DNA from: Lonicera japonica
Lineage: Eukaryota; Streptophyta; Magnoliopsida; Dipsacales; Caprifoliaceae
Direction of reading: 5' to 3'
Length of the DNA stretch: 64,000 nucleotides
Assembly: GCA_021464415.1 (NCBI GenBank)
Contig: JAKCWG010000439.1
Span: 36,001 to 100,000, forward strand
Shown here: piece after piece, positions 21,160 to 32,881 of the stretch
Position numbering within the stretch: the first letter of the stretch is position 1
Layout: the number at the start of each line of letters is the position of its first letter
Translations under genes and position numbers: made by a program
Notes under the pieces: model-generated
Databases searched by the model: none
What the model was told of the DNA's origin: nothing
Seen by the model: only the letters and a program-made list of their open reading frames with translations

Positions 21160-23880
21160 ACATAATGTTGAACCTCAAAGATATTTTTAGGGATCAGGAT
21201 CATGCCGCAAGGCGAAACCTCATGAACACGACTATTGCTGAAGGAACCCCAGTTAAGGATCTTGTTTTAAAGATGATCGGTCTTCTGAATGAACTAAGAG
21301 ATCTTTAGAGCTGAAATCGATGGGAAAACTCAGGTCGATATCGTTCTCCAGTCGCTGCTGGATTTATTTAAGGGATTCCGACAGAATCACAACATGAATA
21401 AGCTTTATTCATTGTTGGAACTTCTTAAAGAATTCCAAGCAGTTGAGGAACTCCTTGGTAAGATGGATAGTACTCTAGTGGCTGAGAAAGTTTCAAATTC
21501 TATGCCCAAAATCAAGAAAGGAATAAGAAGAATGCATAATCTGCAGTCCCACAAGGAGCAGTGCGTGCAGCAGTCGCTAAACCTCTAGGAGTAGTGAAAA
21601 ATCCTATGGGCCAGTGTTTTCATTGTCAGTAGAAAGTGCATTTGAAGAAAGATTGTCCTAGTTTCCTAAACCGTTATAACAACTTATGTAAATTTCATCT
21701 ATTTATTGTTGTATCTAGTTTAGTGGTCCGATCTACCAGTACCTGGTGTGTAGATTCGGGAGCCACTAATCATGTCTGCAATACTTTGTAGGGGTTCCAG
21801 GAAACCAGATAACTTAAAAATAGAGAAAACTTACATATGGGCAGCTACGAATGTGGCAATAGTTGCAGTAGAAGATATTTATCTTAAGTCTAGTCAGAAT
21901 AGGATATTAATGATTAAGGAATGTCTATATGTATCTTCCATTAGAAGAAATTTGATTTCTATTTCTAGATTGGTTGAGGACAAATAATTTGTTTATTTTA
22001 ATGCGGATAAGTTGGAATCAAGAACGAAAATGTGTTTCTTTGTTGCATATTGAAAAGGAACCAAGCGTGGTTTATTTAATAATCCTCAAGAATATAATGT
22101 TATTATTATCAATGCCAAATTCTTAGAAGAGGATTATATCATAGACCATATGCCCAGGAGTAGTGTTGTTGTAGTGGAAATAAGAGGAGAGAAAAATAGG
22201 GCACAATTCGTCTATACCATTAGTACGAGAGGAAATACCACAGTAAATGGATATCGACATTCCATTACCTTGTCATAGTGGGAGGATTGCCGATACTTGT
22301 GCACATCTTGAACAAATCACTAATACGTAAGTTCTTGAACTAACTCAATGTGTGGATAGTGAGTTAGTATGTTCAATATTTGCTCAATGTACACAAACAC
22401 AAGTAGGGCCTCGTTGTAGTGGGAGGGTTGTTCGTCAACATGGTCATTTTGTGTTCTTGGGAGAGTCTTATGACAAGGTCTTTGATGAACAAGAAATGAA
22501 CCCTTTTAATTACAATGAAGTACTTCCAGATAAAGATACAGAGAATGGCAAAAGGGTTATGAAATCTGAAATAGAGTCTATGTACTCTAACAAAGTCTGA
22601 GATCTTGTAAAACCACCCAAAGGGATAAAACCTATCGGATGCAAGTGGGTATATAAGAGATAGAGAGGATTAGACGGGCTTAAATCAAGGCTTGTTGCTA
22701 AAAGGGATCACTCAGAAAGAAGGGGATCGATTATAATGAAACCTTTTTACCGGTAGCCATGCCAAAGTCTATTCGGATTCTCTTATCCATTGCGGCTCAT
22801 CTTGATTACGAGATTTGGCAAGTGGATGTCAAGACATATTTCCTTAATGGAAGTCTTGATAAAAGCATCTATATGATGTCAAGATATGCTTCCTTAATGC
22901 AAGCTCAAGAAGCCCATTTATGGGCTTAAGCAAGTGTCTAGATCTTGGAGCATCTGTTTTGACCATGCAATCAAATCTTTTGATTTTGATCAATATTCGG
23001 ATGAGTCTTGTGTGTACAAAAGGTGCAACGGAAGCGCGGTGGTATTCCAGGTATTGTATGTAGATAATATCTTACTTATTGGAAGCGATATGTGAATATT
23101 ATCTTCAGTGAGGGTATGGTTATCAAGTCAGCTCGATAAGAAGGACTTGGGAAAAGTCAGTCACATCCTTGGTATTAAGCTTATGCGAGATCGAAAAAAT
23201 AGGATGTTGGGCTTATTGCAAAGTACTTATATCGATACAATTCTTGCCAGATTTAGCATACAGGATTCCAAGAAAGGGTTTCTCCCATTTTAGGCATGGA
23301 ATCACTCTATCCAAGATCAGTGTCATAAGACAGATGATGAGATAGAGATGATGAGGGTAGTTCCTTATGCTTCGGCAGTAAGAAGCCTCATGTATGTTAT
23401 ATTGTGTACTAGACTAGACATCTGCTTTACCATTGATATGGTTAGCAGATATCAGTCTAATTCAGGGAAAGAACACTGAATTGCAGTAAAACATAAACTT
23501 AAGTACCTTAAAAGGACTCAAGATTTTATGTTGGTTTACTAGGCAAACAGTATGGTACCTGTTGGATACACAGATAAGGATTTTTAGTCAGAAGTTAGGA
23601 TTCTACAAAGTCAACTTCAGGTTATGTGCTTACTCTAAAAAGTGGAGTCATTGGTTGGAGGACTATCAAGCAGTCAGGCATTGCTGACTCCACTATGATA
23701 GCTTAATATGTGGTTGCTTTAGAAGCAGTTAAGGCAGCGGTTTGGCTCAGCAACTTCCATATGAATCTAGATGTGGCACCTTCTGTGTTATAAGCTATTT
23801 CACTTTATTTTGATAAAAGCGAAACGGTTGCGAACTCGAAAGAGCCGAGGATTCATAAGAAGGGAAAACACATAGAGTGT
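21160..23880 (+). pseudogene. Copia gag-pol, heavily decayed, integrase missing
   Basis: Gag traces (GTPVKDLVLKMIGLLNEL) lead to a zinc knuckle near 21615 (CFHCQ, stop, KVHLKKDC). The protease motif TWCVDSGATNHVC lies near 21740. After further breaks, a linker (PRCSGRVVRQHGHF at about 22400) leads into RT: MKSEIESMYSNK, then IKPIGCKWVYK, then YVDNILLIGSD near 23057. The RT motif has Asn where the second catalytic Asp is expected (AAT at 23066-23068). RNase H traces run to about 23880 (SGVIGWRTIKQSG; EAVKAAVW). More than ten stops and several frameshifts are present. I could not find the integrase catalytic core, so a deletion in the 22080-22400 area is likely. Confidence 0.85.
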
Positions 23881-23941
23881 TCACGTTGAGGGAATGGGTG
23901 GGAGACGCATAGCTGCATGGCTTTGAGTCTAAGTGGTAGAT

Positions 23942-25410
23942 TGTTAGAGTGATATACTAAAAGCCATAATTTTCTTGTTGGTTTAGATATGTTATAAACT
24001 TGGTTTCGCTATTTTAATTAGAATTTTTATGGGCAATGGTTGCAATATATTATTTATTTAAATATTATGCATGTGTGTCTGTTATTCCATATAGTAGATG
24101 ATTTGTTGTGTAGAGTATAGCTTACACACAAAAGATCATATTATCGGTTCTTGTAGAATATATGTTTAATGGTTCACAGTCTTAGATGGAATTGGACACC
24201 CATCGATAGGATTATAGCACAAGTTTTAGTAGTTTCTCTTAACTACAGAAAACGGTATAGTTTTAACTCGTTGTGATAGTACACTTTGTGTGTATTGAAT
24301 AGGACTAGTTTGGGTTAGTTGTTTTTATACTGACTATATAAAACAATTTAAAATCTCATGGTTATTATGATTACTTATAATCTTAATCTTGAAATAAATA
24401 ATAGGCATATAAATATGTAGTGTTTGTTGTTTTGACTCATTAAGAGTAGATTCATTTATGGATCAATAATTTTCGTGAATTGGATGATGACACTATATGT
24501 ATGATGAATAATAATTATTGATGGAATCCACATCCCGGTATAGAGATTGATGATAGCTCCTTGAGAAGCTTATAAGTTTTTATCATTTCAAACCCTGCAG
24601 GTGGATTATGTTAATCCAATATATCAAATAAGTTAAGTGGTAGGCTCAAGGATTAAGAAGTCATAGAAATATAATTGCCAGTAATTTAATTTAAATGACG
24701 GTTATCTGTAATCTTAACGTGGGGAGAATAATAAGTATTTAATAATAAAGAGCTCGAAATATAATTTTAAGATAAGGACAGGAGTGCAATTATAATTCTT
24801 TAGTGGTGTAAATTATAATTCATGGAAGGAACTAATTCATAGTGGAATTAGGATTCCAGCTTTCCATAGGAAGCCAAAATACTTATCTCTCCTTAAGGTC
24901 CCTATCGTAGCCTTATATATACGTCGGCCTTGTCTCTTCTCATAATAACAATAATTCTCTTGAGTTAGGGTTTGTTCTTTTGAGAGAGGAGAAAATGTTG
25001 GTGATACCGTAGCCCACACTCAGTGCAAGATTTGATGGCGGAAGGAATACAATAGAAGATCTTTAGGTTTCTCAGCATAGCAGTCGTAAATTAATCATAA
25101 CTTTTGATCGCACCGTTGGATCGGGCTGATTTTTGGATATGTCATTCGGAACGTAAAGGTACAACGATTGAGCGAAAAATCAGGACGATCAGAGGTCGGT
25201 TCAGTGGCGAAAAAAATTAATTTTTGCAGCCCAGCAAGAATTAAAAAAATCTGACCAAATCGCAATTTGATGCTTTCAAACCCTAGTCTCCTCATATGGA
25301 TATTCTACATGATCGACAAAGGTGAAATCCCTTTATTCTTATAGGGTTTTAGCAAAAGTTTTTTGTTCAATCTATACGCAATATCAAACGATCCTGTATT
25401 TATGTCTCTA
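23942..25410 (+). repeat. 3' LTR of copia copy 2 (1469 bp)
   Basis: It starts TGTTAGAGTGATATAC after a purine-rich GTGGTAGAT tract and ends TGTCTCTA. It aligns with 12980-14451 over its full length, with many substitutions by eye, so this copia family is old relative to the nest on the right. Minus-strand frames in its last 600 bp are LTR sequence, not genes. Confidence 0.88.
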
Positions 25411-25732
25411 TTAGTCACATCCTTCCCCCCAAGGGAATCGACGTCTACGTTGACACACCGTACTATATGGGGTCCGCTCTTATACCATTTGTAACGACCC
25501 GGTCCCACCTCAATATGATATTGTCCGCTTTGGGTATCGTCCAGCCAGGCCTGAGCCCCAGAACATCTACCCTCACGGCTTTGTTTCTGGAAGCTCACGA
25601 CCAGCTTCCCAGGGGGTCACCCATCCTGGGATTGCTCTGGTCCTCTACTCACTTAACTTCGGAGTTCTTATGGTATCCAAAGCCAATGAGCCCCCAAAAG
25701 GCCTCGTGCTTAATTAGTAACCATATCTTACA
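25411..25732 (-). mobile_element. Cassandra-type TRIM remnant
   Basis: The minus strand reads: LTR start TGTAAGATATGG (25732), a 5S-like segment, LTR end GGGTCGTTACA (25490), then a Met-type PBS TGGTATAAGAGC (25487-25476), a short internal region and a purine tract (CTTGGGGGGAAGGATG near 25434-25419). The LTR is 243 bp. This order is the hallmark of Cassandra, a non-coding terminal-repeat retrotransposon in miniature whose LTR carries a 5S rRNA-derived pol III promoter. The 3' LTR is missing and the remnant abuts the copia LTR end at 25410. Confidence 0.82.
25590..25678 (-). other. 5S rRNA-like segment within the Cassandra LTR
   Basis: On the minus strand the segments AACTCCGAAGTTAAG and CCCAGGATGGGTGACC, then CCTGGGAAG, follow the order and spacing of the 5S internal promoter (box A, intermediate element, box C). 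The ends of a true 5S gene are absent, so this is not an rRNA gene. Whether it still binds TFIIIA is unknown. Confidence 0.8.
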
Positions 25733-27378
25733 ATTCCTCCTCCCAAGGGAGTATTCCTTGCTCGCAGGGCATCACTTAGAGGGGAGTTTGAATCCCTGGG
25801 GAAATCTGGCTTTTGGGTAGAGTGAATAGGCTTTCATGTCTGTAATCTCGTTTGCCCCTTTTATCAGAGAGATTCCCTTTTATATGGTCTTAATTTGTTC
25901 TTTTAATTTCTTCATTTCCTCACTCTCTTTCGATATCTCGTTGGACTGTTCCTGAGCTATGACTAATTCTGCATATACTGCCCAGAGTTGGTTTATATTT
26001 GGGTGGATATTCATTGGGAGGGGTTACCAGGGCTCGTGGTAGGACAGGCTTTGCAGGGATTTATGGCCATTGCTGGTATTGAGGTTCAAAACCTTGTTGG
26101 ACTTAGGGTCGAGGCCAGATGATGGGTGGCTCTTATTGCTGATAAGTAGGGCCTGAATCCGGGGCCCATTGGTTTTGGTTATTGGGGTCAGTTTAAAAGG
26201 GAACTGTTGGGATAGGACCCATTTGCTGTGGGTTAGCTCATTGGATTGGGCGGAGTGCTTATGATGACTGCCCTTGATTTGGATCTCGATTTGGTTGTAT
26301 TCGTTCAAACCCCAGTGCTGCAGTCATTTGGCTGACAACTCTTTCATTCGAATTCGAGTACTCTATTGCTTGGTAGTAAGGCGTGCTAGATTTTTGCTGA
26401 CGGTCATTAGTAAATGATGTATCTTGGCCGGGGTTGGGTGAACTACTGACGCATCGGCTAAGCTCTGCTATATTTCTGGGTTCTCACGCCCATCTTCCAT
26501 TGTGGGTATGCTGGGTCTAACTAATCTTTTCGTATGATCTCGACCGATCCAACCTTCCAGACTGTCATCGTTTAGGGCTGTAGATGAAACCACGCAGTGG
26601 AGATCGATGAAGGACGACTATGGTACAACTCGATTTTTGCCAAAAGAACCACTAGAAAATAAAATCACCGAGGAAAGACTCGGATTTTGAAAAAGTGGGG
26701 GAAAAGAAGCCGTAGGGTGATACATCCCTTACGGCTGTTTGACAAGTATTTTATCTGACTCAATCTTACATGCAGCGCAAGTGTGCGAACGGTTAAGGCT
26801 TCAGGCTCCCTCATTTTTGGAAAGACCTTACGATATACCCCAAGGGCGGGTACGTGCAAGAATGTCACTATGATCTTTCTGTGATTCTAGATCAAGATGA
26901 ATTTATATCCATATAAGAGTATTTATTTATATTTATTTAGATGTCTATTAGATTGTGGATTCATGTACCAAATAGTTCCATTTTGCTGCATCCAAGATGT
27001 GTCTTCTGACAATGAGTAAGGTGTTCTCATCACTTCATATACCTCGGGGGCGTACTTGGCCAAGGAGAGTGGAAGTAAATGCTTTCGGTTTATGTTAGTC
27101 CAAGCAAGCCAACTCCCTACTCACTTATAATACTTCCAAGGGTTTGGGGTAATTTCACACTCGTAGAACCAATGCATGAATCGTGATGTGCGTGTAGAGT
27201 TCAAAAGGTCAGGTTTACGAATATCTTTATTTTTATTACGTATCTTCGGAAAAATCCCTTTTTTATTAAAAAGATTTATTTGCAATCAATTAACATAGAA
27301 AATAAGTAGGGAAAGGAGTAAAAGCAGATATTCAACAAATAAACAAAAGTTCACATATAAGAGCCTAGTTTTCTAAGG
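25733..27378 (-). pseudogene. Tat/Ogre-type leader and N-terminal gag scraps
   Basis: On the minus strand, below the PBS at 27379, lies about 750 bp of noncoding leader. It includes a segment shared in reverse complement with 8675-8730 (GGCCAAGGAGAGTGG near 27058). Proline- and glutamine-rich gag-like pieces follow between 26560 and 25830, such as MTAALGFERIQPNRDPNQGQ and RALVTPPNEYPPKYKP, with many stops and frame changes. It continues toward the Cassandra remnant, where it is cut off. No protease or RT of this element is present. Product identity rests on position and composition more than on motifs. Confidence 0.55.
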
Positions 27379-27396
27379 TCCCCAGTAGAGTCTCGA
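27379..27396 (-). other. Primer binding site of Tat/Ogre-type element
   Basis: The minus strand reads TCGAGACTCTACTGGGGA next to the LTR end at 27398. This resembles the PBS type known from Tat/Ogre elements (reported as tRNA-Arg; from memory, not checked here), with changes in the first bases. Confidence 0.6.
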
Positions 27397-27397
27397 C

Positions 27398-28902
27398 TAT
27401 GAGAATCCGAAAATGCGACCCGTTGGTCTCGATCCCGTGTTTGGGTGTCTGAAACATTGAAAAGGATTCCGTCATTTTATTTGCTTCTAGGTGTTGATAA
27501 TTCATATCAGGTGTTCCTCTATCCTATTTCTAAATATAAGAGGGTTCGTTCAGAGTCGCGAGTACGTTTTGCGAAAAAAGGACAAAATAGTTATGTAAGA
27601 GGAAAGCCTACAGATAAGCCTTTCTTTTACACGTTTGTCTACGAAAGTAGGATTCTATAAGGTTCGGGAACTATATTACGGTTTGGGAAGGTGTTAAGTA
27701 CCCATTCCGCCATTTCGATCTCTAGTGGTCTTATATGTTTATTCTATGTTGAAAAACTTGGATGCTTTTACTGACAGTTTACTACTTTCTGAATAAAAAA
27801 CCCTAAATTTTGGGAAATCGAAAAAGGGAACCTTTGTGCTCCGGGATTCGATGTTTCTTTGTTTTAAAAGATGTAAAGACAAATGACAAAGCTTTTGTTT
27901 TGAAAGAGAATTTCTAGTATTATTTCCTCAGATAATAATGTCGGTCTTTCTCGTATTAATTATTTTGGGAAAATCCGGATCTTTTGTCAGATCTAATTCA
28001 ATATGGAATTTGAACTCTTTGAGGGAGTTGTGTCAGATATATCATAGTCTATAGGGAATACATGATACGATCGGCATTAATTCTTAAGTAAGTTTCACCG
28101 GTCCGGGTTTTTTGAAAACACAATTTAATTCGGATGATAATGTTCTTACTATTTCTGGTTTTGCAAATAATTTTATCAGCGTTTTGTTTTGAAAACATTA
28201 GACTATTTTGTAACTTGACAATAAGTTTATTCACATAAAATGCGGACAGAACAACAGAAATAAAACGAGTAAACAAATATCTTATTTTAAATACTAGAAG
28301 AGACTTTCTTTACCTTGCCGACGAGAATAATAATAAAAGAGAAAATATAATGTGGCAGAAAGATCTCCGGTGATAATGATATTTTCTTTCTTTAGATATT
28401 TACGAGAATTTGACTCTAGAATTGAGACACGTCGAGTGTCGAGAATAAATTCGATAATTCTTCAGAAATAAGACGATCATAGAATATACTTGATAAAAGA
28501 TCAGAAAAATTAGATAAAATAATAGAATTCTCAGATTCCAAAATGCTTTCCTTGAACCCTTGGGGGTGTTGGCCTATTTATAGTGCTGGGGAGGGAATGT
28601 CGCGCTACATTTCTCAAGAAAAGGCAAGTGTTGCGCGACAAACGGCTGAAGTGACCCTTCTAACAGACTGATTCTCAAAAAGTGGTTGGTCTGTGTTCGG
28701 GGAACTTGTCACGCGATATAAGAGAGATTGTCATGCAACATACTAGTTTGTTACTCGATAATCCCCTTTAGAAACAGGTTTGTTTGGCCAATAAACCCTT
28801 TCGGGGTAGTTTTGGGTGCTCGGGTAGGGTCCAGACTCCAAAAACTATACTTCCCAATAGTCGTTAGGGTTCTTGCGGGGGTCATGGATTGGGGTGTCTA
28901 CA
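27398..28902 (-). repeat. 5' LTR of Tat/Ogre-type element (about 1505 bp)
   Basis: The minus strand begins TGTAGACACCCC at 28902 and ends near 27398 (plus strand TATGAGAATCCG, a decayed TG terminus). It shares ends and internal blocks with the solo LTR at 39683-40836: GAGAATCCG near the start, AGAGTCGC, GGTTCGGGAACTA followed by GGGAAGGTGTTA, CCTATTTATAG, and GGATTGGGGTGT at the end. A TATA-like CTATAAATA lies on the minus strand at about 28575-28583. Confidence 0.75.
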
Positions 28903-29170
28903 CTTTCATTTCAAATTAAAATTATTACTTATTTTTATAGGGATGTCTCAAATTAATATTCTTGTACAAGGTGCTCGGAAGAGCAACAACAATGTGGATT
29001 TTAAAAATTTGAAAATTATGAGGACAACAAACTAATCAAACAACCATTGAAACCTATGAAGGAGAACATAAATGTTATGGAATACTAGTAACTATGTAAA
29101 GAGTGAAAAAAATTACAATAACAAAATGAAAAATACAAAAATTGGCTTAAAAATATAGATATTTATAAAT
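28903..29170. other. AT-rich junction sequence, no feature
   Basis: This is spacer between the Tat/Ogre-type LTR and the first recognisable chromovirus codons. It may include decayed chromovirus protease-RT linker sequence, but I recognise nothing in it. Confidence 0.4.
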
Positions 29171-29182
29171 AAAATACTAGAC

Positions 29183-32014
29183 GTGCATGTCGTTAAGAAA
29201 TTTTTGGATGTTTTTCCTAAGGATTTACATGGATTACGTGAAATCGAGTTCTCAATTGATCTTGTTCCCGGAACTGCTCTTATTTCTATTACTCCATACC
29301 GGTTGGCTCCTGCAGAAATTAAGGAGCTTAAGGCCCAGTTGGAGGACCTTTTAGCCAAAGGTTTTATTCGCCCTAGTTCGTCACCATGGGGAGCACCTAT
29401 GTTGTTTGCCAAGAAAGATGATGGATCATTACGCCTATGTGTGGATCATCGCTAACTAAATCGAGTGACAATAAAAAATAAGTATCCTCTTCCACGTATC
29501 GATGATTTATTTGATCAATTACAAGGAGCTCATTTCTTTTCCAAGATCTACTTAAGATCGGGATATCATCAGTTAAGGGTCAGGGAGGAAGATATTCCCA
29601 AGACAACTTTTCGGATGCGCTATGGCTATTACGAATTTTTAGTCATGCCATTTGGATTAACGAATGCACCAACAGCTTTTATGGATTTGATGCATCGTAT
29701 CTTCTGCCCATTCTTAGACATATTTGTTATAGTGTTTCTCGATAATATATTAATTTTCTCCTCTTCGGAGGCGGAGCATAAGAAACACCTTTTTACAGCC
29801 CTGCAGTTGCTAAGAGATCATCAACTCTACGCCAAGTTTTCCAAGTGTGACTTTTGGAGAGAAGAAGTGAAATTCCTTGGACATGTTGTCTCACGAGGTG
29901 GTATTTCTATAGACCCAGCTAAGGTGGACGCCGTGTCGAGTTGGTGCCGCCCTACTTATGTGACAGAAATCCGAAGTTTTCTCGGTCTAGCCGGTTATTA
30001 TAGAATGTTCTTTCAAGACTTCTCCCGTATAGCGTCTCCTCTTACTCACCTTACCCACAAAGGTGTGCCATTTGTTTGGGATGGTCATTGTGAAGAAGCT
30101 TTTAATGAGTTGAAGTATCGTTTAACTACCGCTCCCGTCCTAGCCCTACCAGAAAGGGGCCTAAGGTATGTGATATATTGTGATGCGTCTCGCTTAGGAC
30201 TTGGTTGCGTCCTACTACAGTTGGAGCATGTTATAGCTTATGCATCACGTCAGCTGAAAACTTATGAAAAGAATTATCCTACACATGACCTAGAGCTAGC
30301 CGTAGTGGTTTTTGCTTTAAAGATTTGGCGTCATTATCTTTATGGAGAGAAATTCGAGGTATTTTCAGAGCACAAAAGCCTCAAGTACATTTTCACGCAA
30401 CGAGATTTGAATTTAAGGCAACGTCGTTGGATAGAGTATCTTGAGGATTATGACTTCACTCTTCAATATCATCCTGGCAAGGCGAATGTGGTTGCTGATG
30501 CTTTAAGCTGGAAAACACAAGGTTCAATGTCAGCTCTGAGGTGTCGAGAGTGGAAACTTATAGAAGAGCTTCAACGGTACAACTTAGTCGTACGCCGAAA
30601 TAAAGACATGGCTTTCTTTTCAAATCTTCTGGCCAGACCAGTGATGCAGTGTCAAGCAATTGAGAGCCAATGGTATGACGAGGAGTTAGCAAAGTGTCGA
30701 GATCAACTTTAATCAGGAATTGAAATGGAAGGTTTTACATTAGATACTGATGGTGGATTAAGATACAAAAAGAAACTAGTTGTACCAAAGCTTAACAATG
30801 AACTTAAAGAAGCCATCATGGCCGAGGCTCACAATTCAAGATTTTTTATTCGTCCAGGGGGCACTAAGATGTACCGAGATTTAAACGTACTTATTGGTGG
30901 CAAGGTATGAAACGAGATGTAGCTCAATTTATTTATCGCTGTTTAACTTGTCAAAGGATAAAGGTTGAACACCAGAAGCCTGGGGGTCAACTTCAACCCC
31001 TTCCTATCCTGGAGTGGAAATGGGATAATATCATAATGGACTTTCTAATGGGTTTACCGAGTATGCAGCGGAAGCACAATGCAGTTTAGGTTATTGTGGA
31101 TCGACTTACCAAGTCGGCTCATTTTCTACCAATTCGGGAGACCGACTTTTTGGAGAAGCTGGCAAAACTCTATATTAACGAGATCGTTCGACTCCATGGC
31201 ATTCCAGTTTCAACAGTGTTCGACCGTGATTCCAGATTTTCTTCACATTTTTGGGAAGCACTTCAGTACTCGTTAGGCACGCCATTGGATTTTAGTACAA
31301 CTTTTCATCCGCAGACTGACGGGCAATCTGAGCGGACAATCCAAATCCTTGAGGATATCCTACGGGCCTGCATACTTGATTTTCGTGGAAATTGGGATGA
31401 GTACCTACCACTCGCCGAGTTTACCTATAATAATAGTTTCCAAGCCAGTATCGGGATGGCTCTATTCGAAGCATTATATGGAAGACCATGAAAATCTCCC
31501 GTTTGTTGGATTAAGGCAGGTGAAGCAGCAATTTGAGGACCGCAGTTGGTGCAAGACATTACGGAGAAGATCAAACTTATCAAACAATGGTTACTAACTG
31601 CCCAAAGCCAACAAAAGAGTTATGCCGACAAGAGAAGGCAACCACTTGAGTTTGAAATGGGTGATTATGTATTTCTTAAGGTTAAGCCCTGACATGGCAT
31701 TGTCCATTTTGGTAATAAAGGAAAGTTAGCCCCTCGATATATAGGAATGTTTGAAATTATTCAGCGTGTTGGTTCTGTTTCATATCGCCTAGCCTTGCCA
31801 TCACAGTTACAGTGAATCCATGATGTATTCCATGTGTCCATGCTTCAGAGGTATATTCCTGATCCTTCACATGTAACTCCGGTTAAAGAACTTGAAGTTA
31901 ATGAAGATGTGTCATAGACTCGTCCAGTAGCAGTGGTGGACCGGAATGAACAAGTTCTTCGTAACAGGGTTATCCCACTCGTCAAGGTAATTTGGCATCA
32001 TCACGGGAATGAAG
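29183..32014 (+). pseudogene. Chromovirus pol: RT, RNase H, integrase, start of chromodomain
   Basis: RT begins at [12 protein letters not shown], with [20 protein letters not shown] and [21 protein letters not shown] stop at 29453-29455 separates this from the next open frame (29465-30712). The catalytic motif reads FLDN at 29735-29746, Asn replacing the second Asp. RNase H has [10 protein letters not shown] and ends near VVADALSW. The integrase zinc region is damaged: Arg replaces an expected His (RFFIRPGG) and a frameshift occurs at about 30905. The core is at 31096-31491 (VFDRDSRFSSHFW; HPQTDGQSERT) and ends at a TGA. The C-terminal region, with stops, reaches HDVFHVSMLQRYIPDPSH and a chromodomain start (NRVIPLVKVIWHHHG), which breaks at 32014. 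At least six lesions are visible. Confidence 0.88.
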
Positions 32015-32881
32015 TGTTAGGAATTAGGGCAACAAACATGCATCACATACACAAAATTTCTGCACTAATCATTAAACCCTATGATCTACACTGTTCAATA
32101 AAATCGACAGAAGACATACCTTGTGTGAGATTTCGAATTAATGCAACAAAGACGGTGGATTAGATCCTTCAGTTGTTGTCGTCCTAGCGTAGAAAATACG
32201 ACACCTCTACGGTATACACACACGAACGAGATCAGATCCTTGCTTGGTGTAATAGCGCCGTTTAGGGTTCTCTCAACTATTTCGTATTTCTTGCCTCTAT
32301 CACTTCCCTTGACGGCCAAGAAGAACAAAGGTTCCCTTTTAAAGGGGAACCCTAGTGAGAACCCTAAGCAACAAATGAATTAGGCCCAAGTCTAACTTGG
32401 TCCGTTTTGATTTGTTTTTGATCCAACTCGTTTTGGTGTGCGACCCTGTAGGTTTATACTCTTTGGCAGTATAATTAAAAGCCCGTTTTATTATACGAAT
32501 AGTAAGCGGTCTCTAGTAAAACATTACTACTACCCAAAGGGTATAAAGGTCAAAACGACACAACCTTAAATTGATATTCCACATATTAACTCCTTTTGTC
32601 AACCGATATCCAGATTGAACACAAGACTAGGAAAGTGTCATTCTTGTATACTTCAATCTTTATTTCTTGATCTCTAAGTATAATTAATCTAATACAAATG
32701 ACACCTCATTTGTGCATGGCCATGCAAATATTAATTATACTTATCAAGGGGCCCATAGATATCTCTCTCATTATATGAGAGTGACAAATCCCATCTTGAT
32801 CAACCACATACCTCTACATAGTTTATAGTATGCTTGATCATCATCTTTATAATTACTCGGTCAAGAGCAACGTTTGATGAT

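Larger units (their letters stand above)
18889..25410 (+). mobile_element. Copia copy 2, 5'-truncated
   Basis: The order is a truncated 5' LTR (18889-19505), PBS (19510), leader, decayed gag-pol (21160-23880) and full 3' LTR (23942-25410). It belongs to the same family as the LTR and leader at 12980-15679. Integrase is not visible between the protease and RT sections. The right end TGTCTCTA is a mutated CA terminus, and a Cassandra remnant follows immediately. Confidence 0.85.

Noticed and set aside
12980..25410. One simple full-length copia element
   Set aside because: A second truncated LTR with its own PBS at 18889-19522 and a duplicated leader show that two copies are involved, and no target duplication joins the outer ends.
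25590..25678. Functional 5S rRNA gene
   Set aside because: Only the internal promoter part matches; the ends are absent, and the LTR, PBS and purine tract identify a Cassandra-type element.
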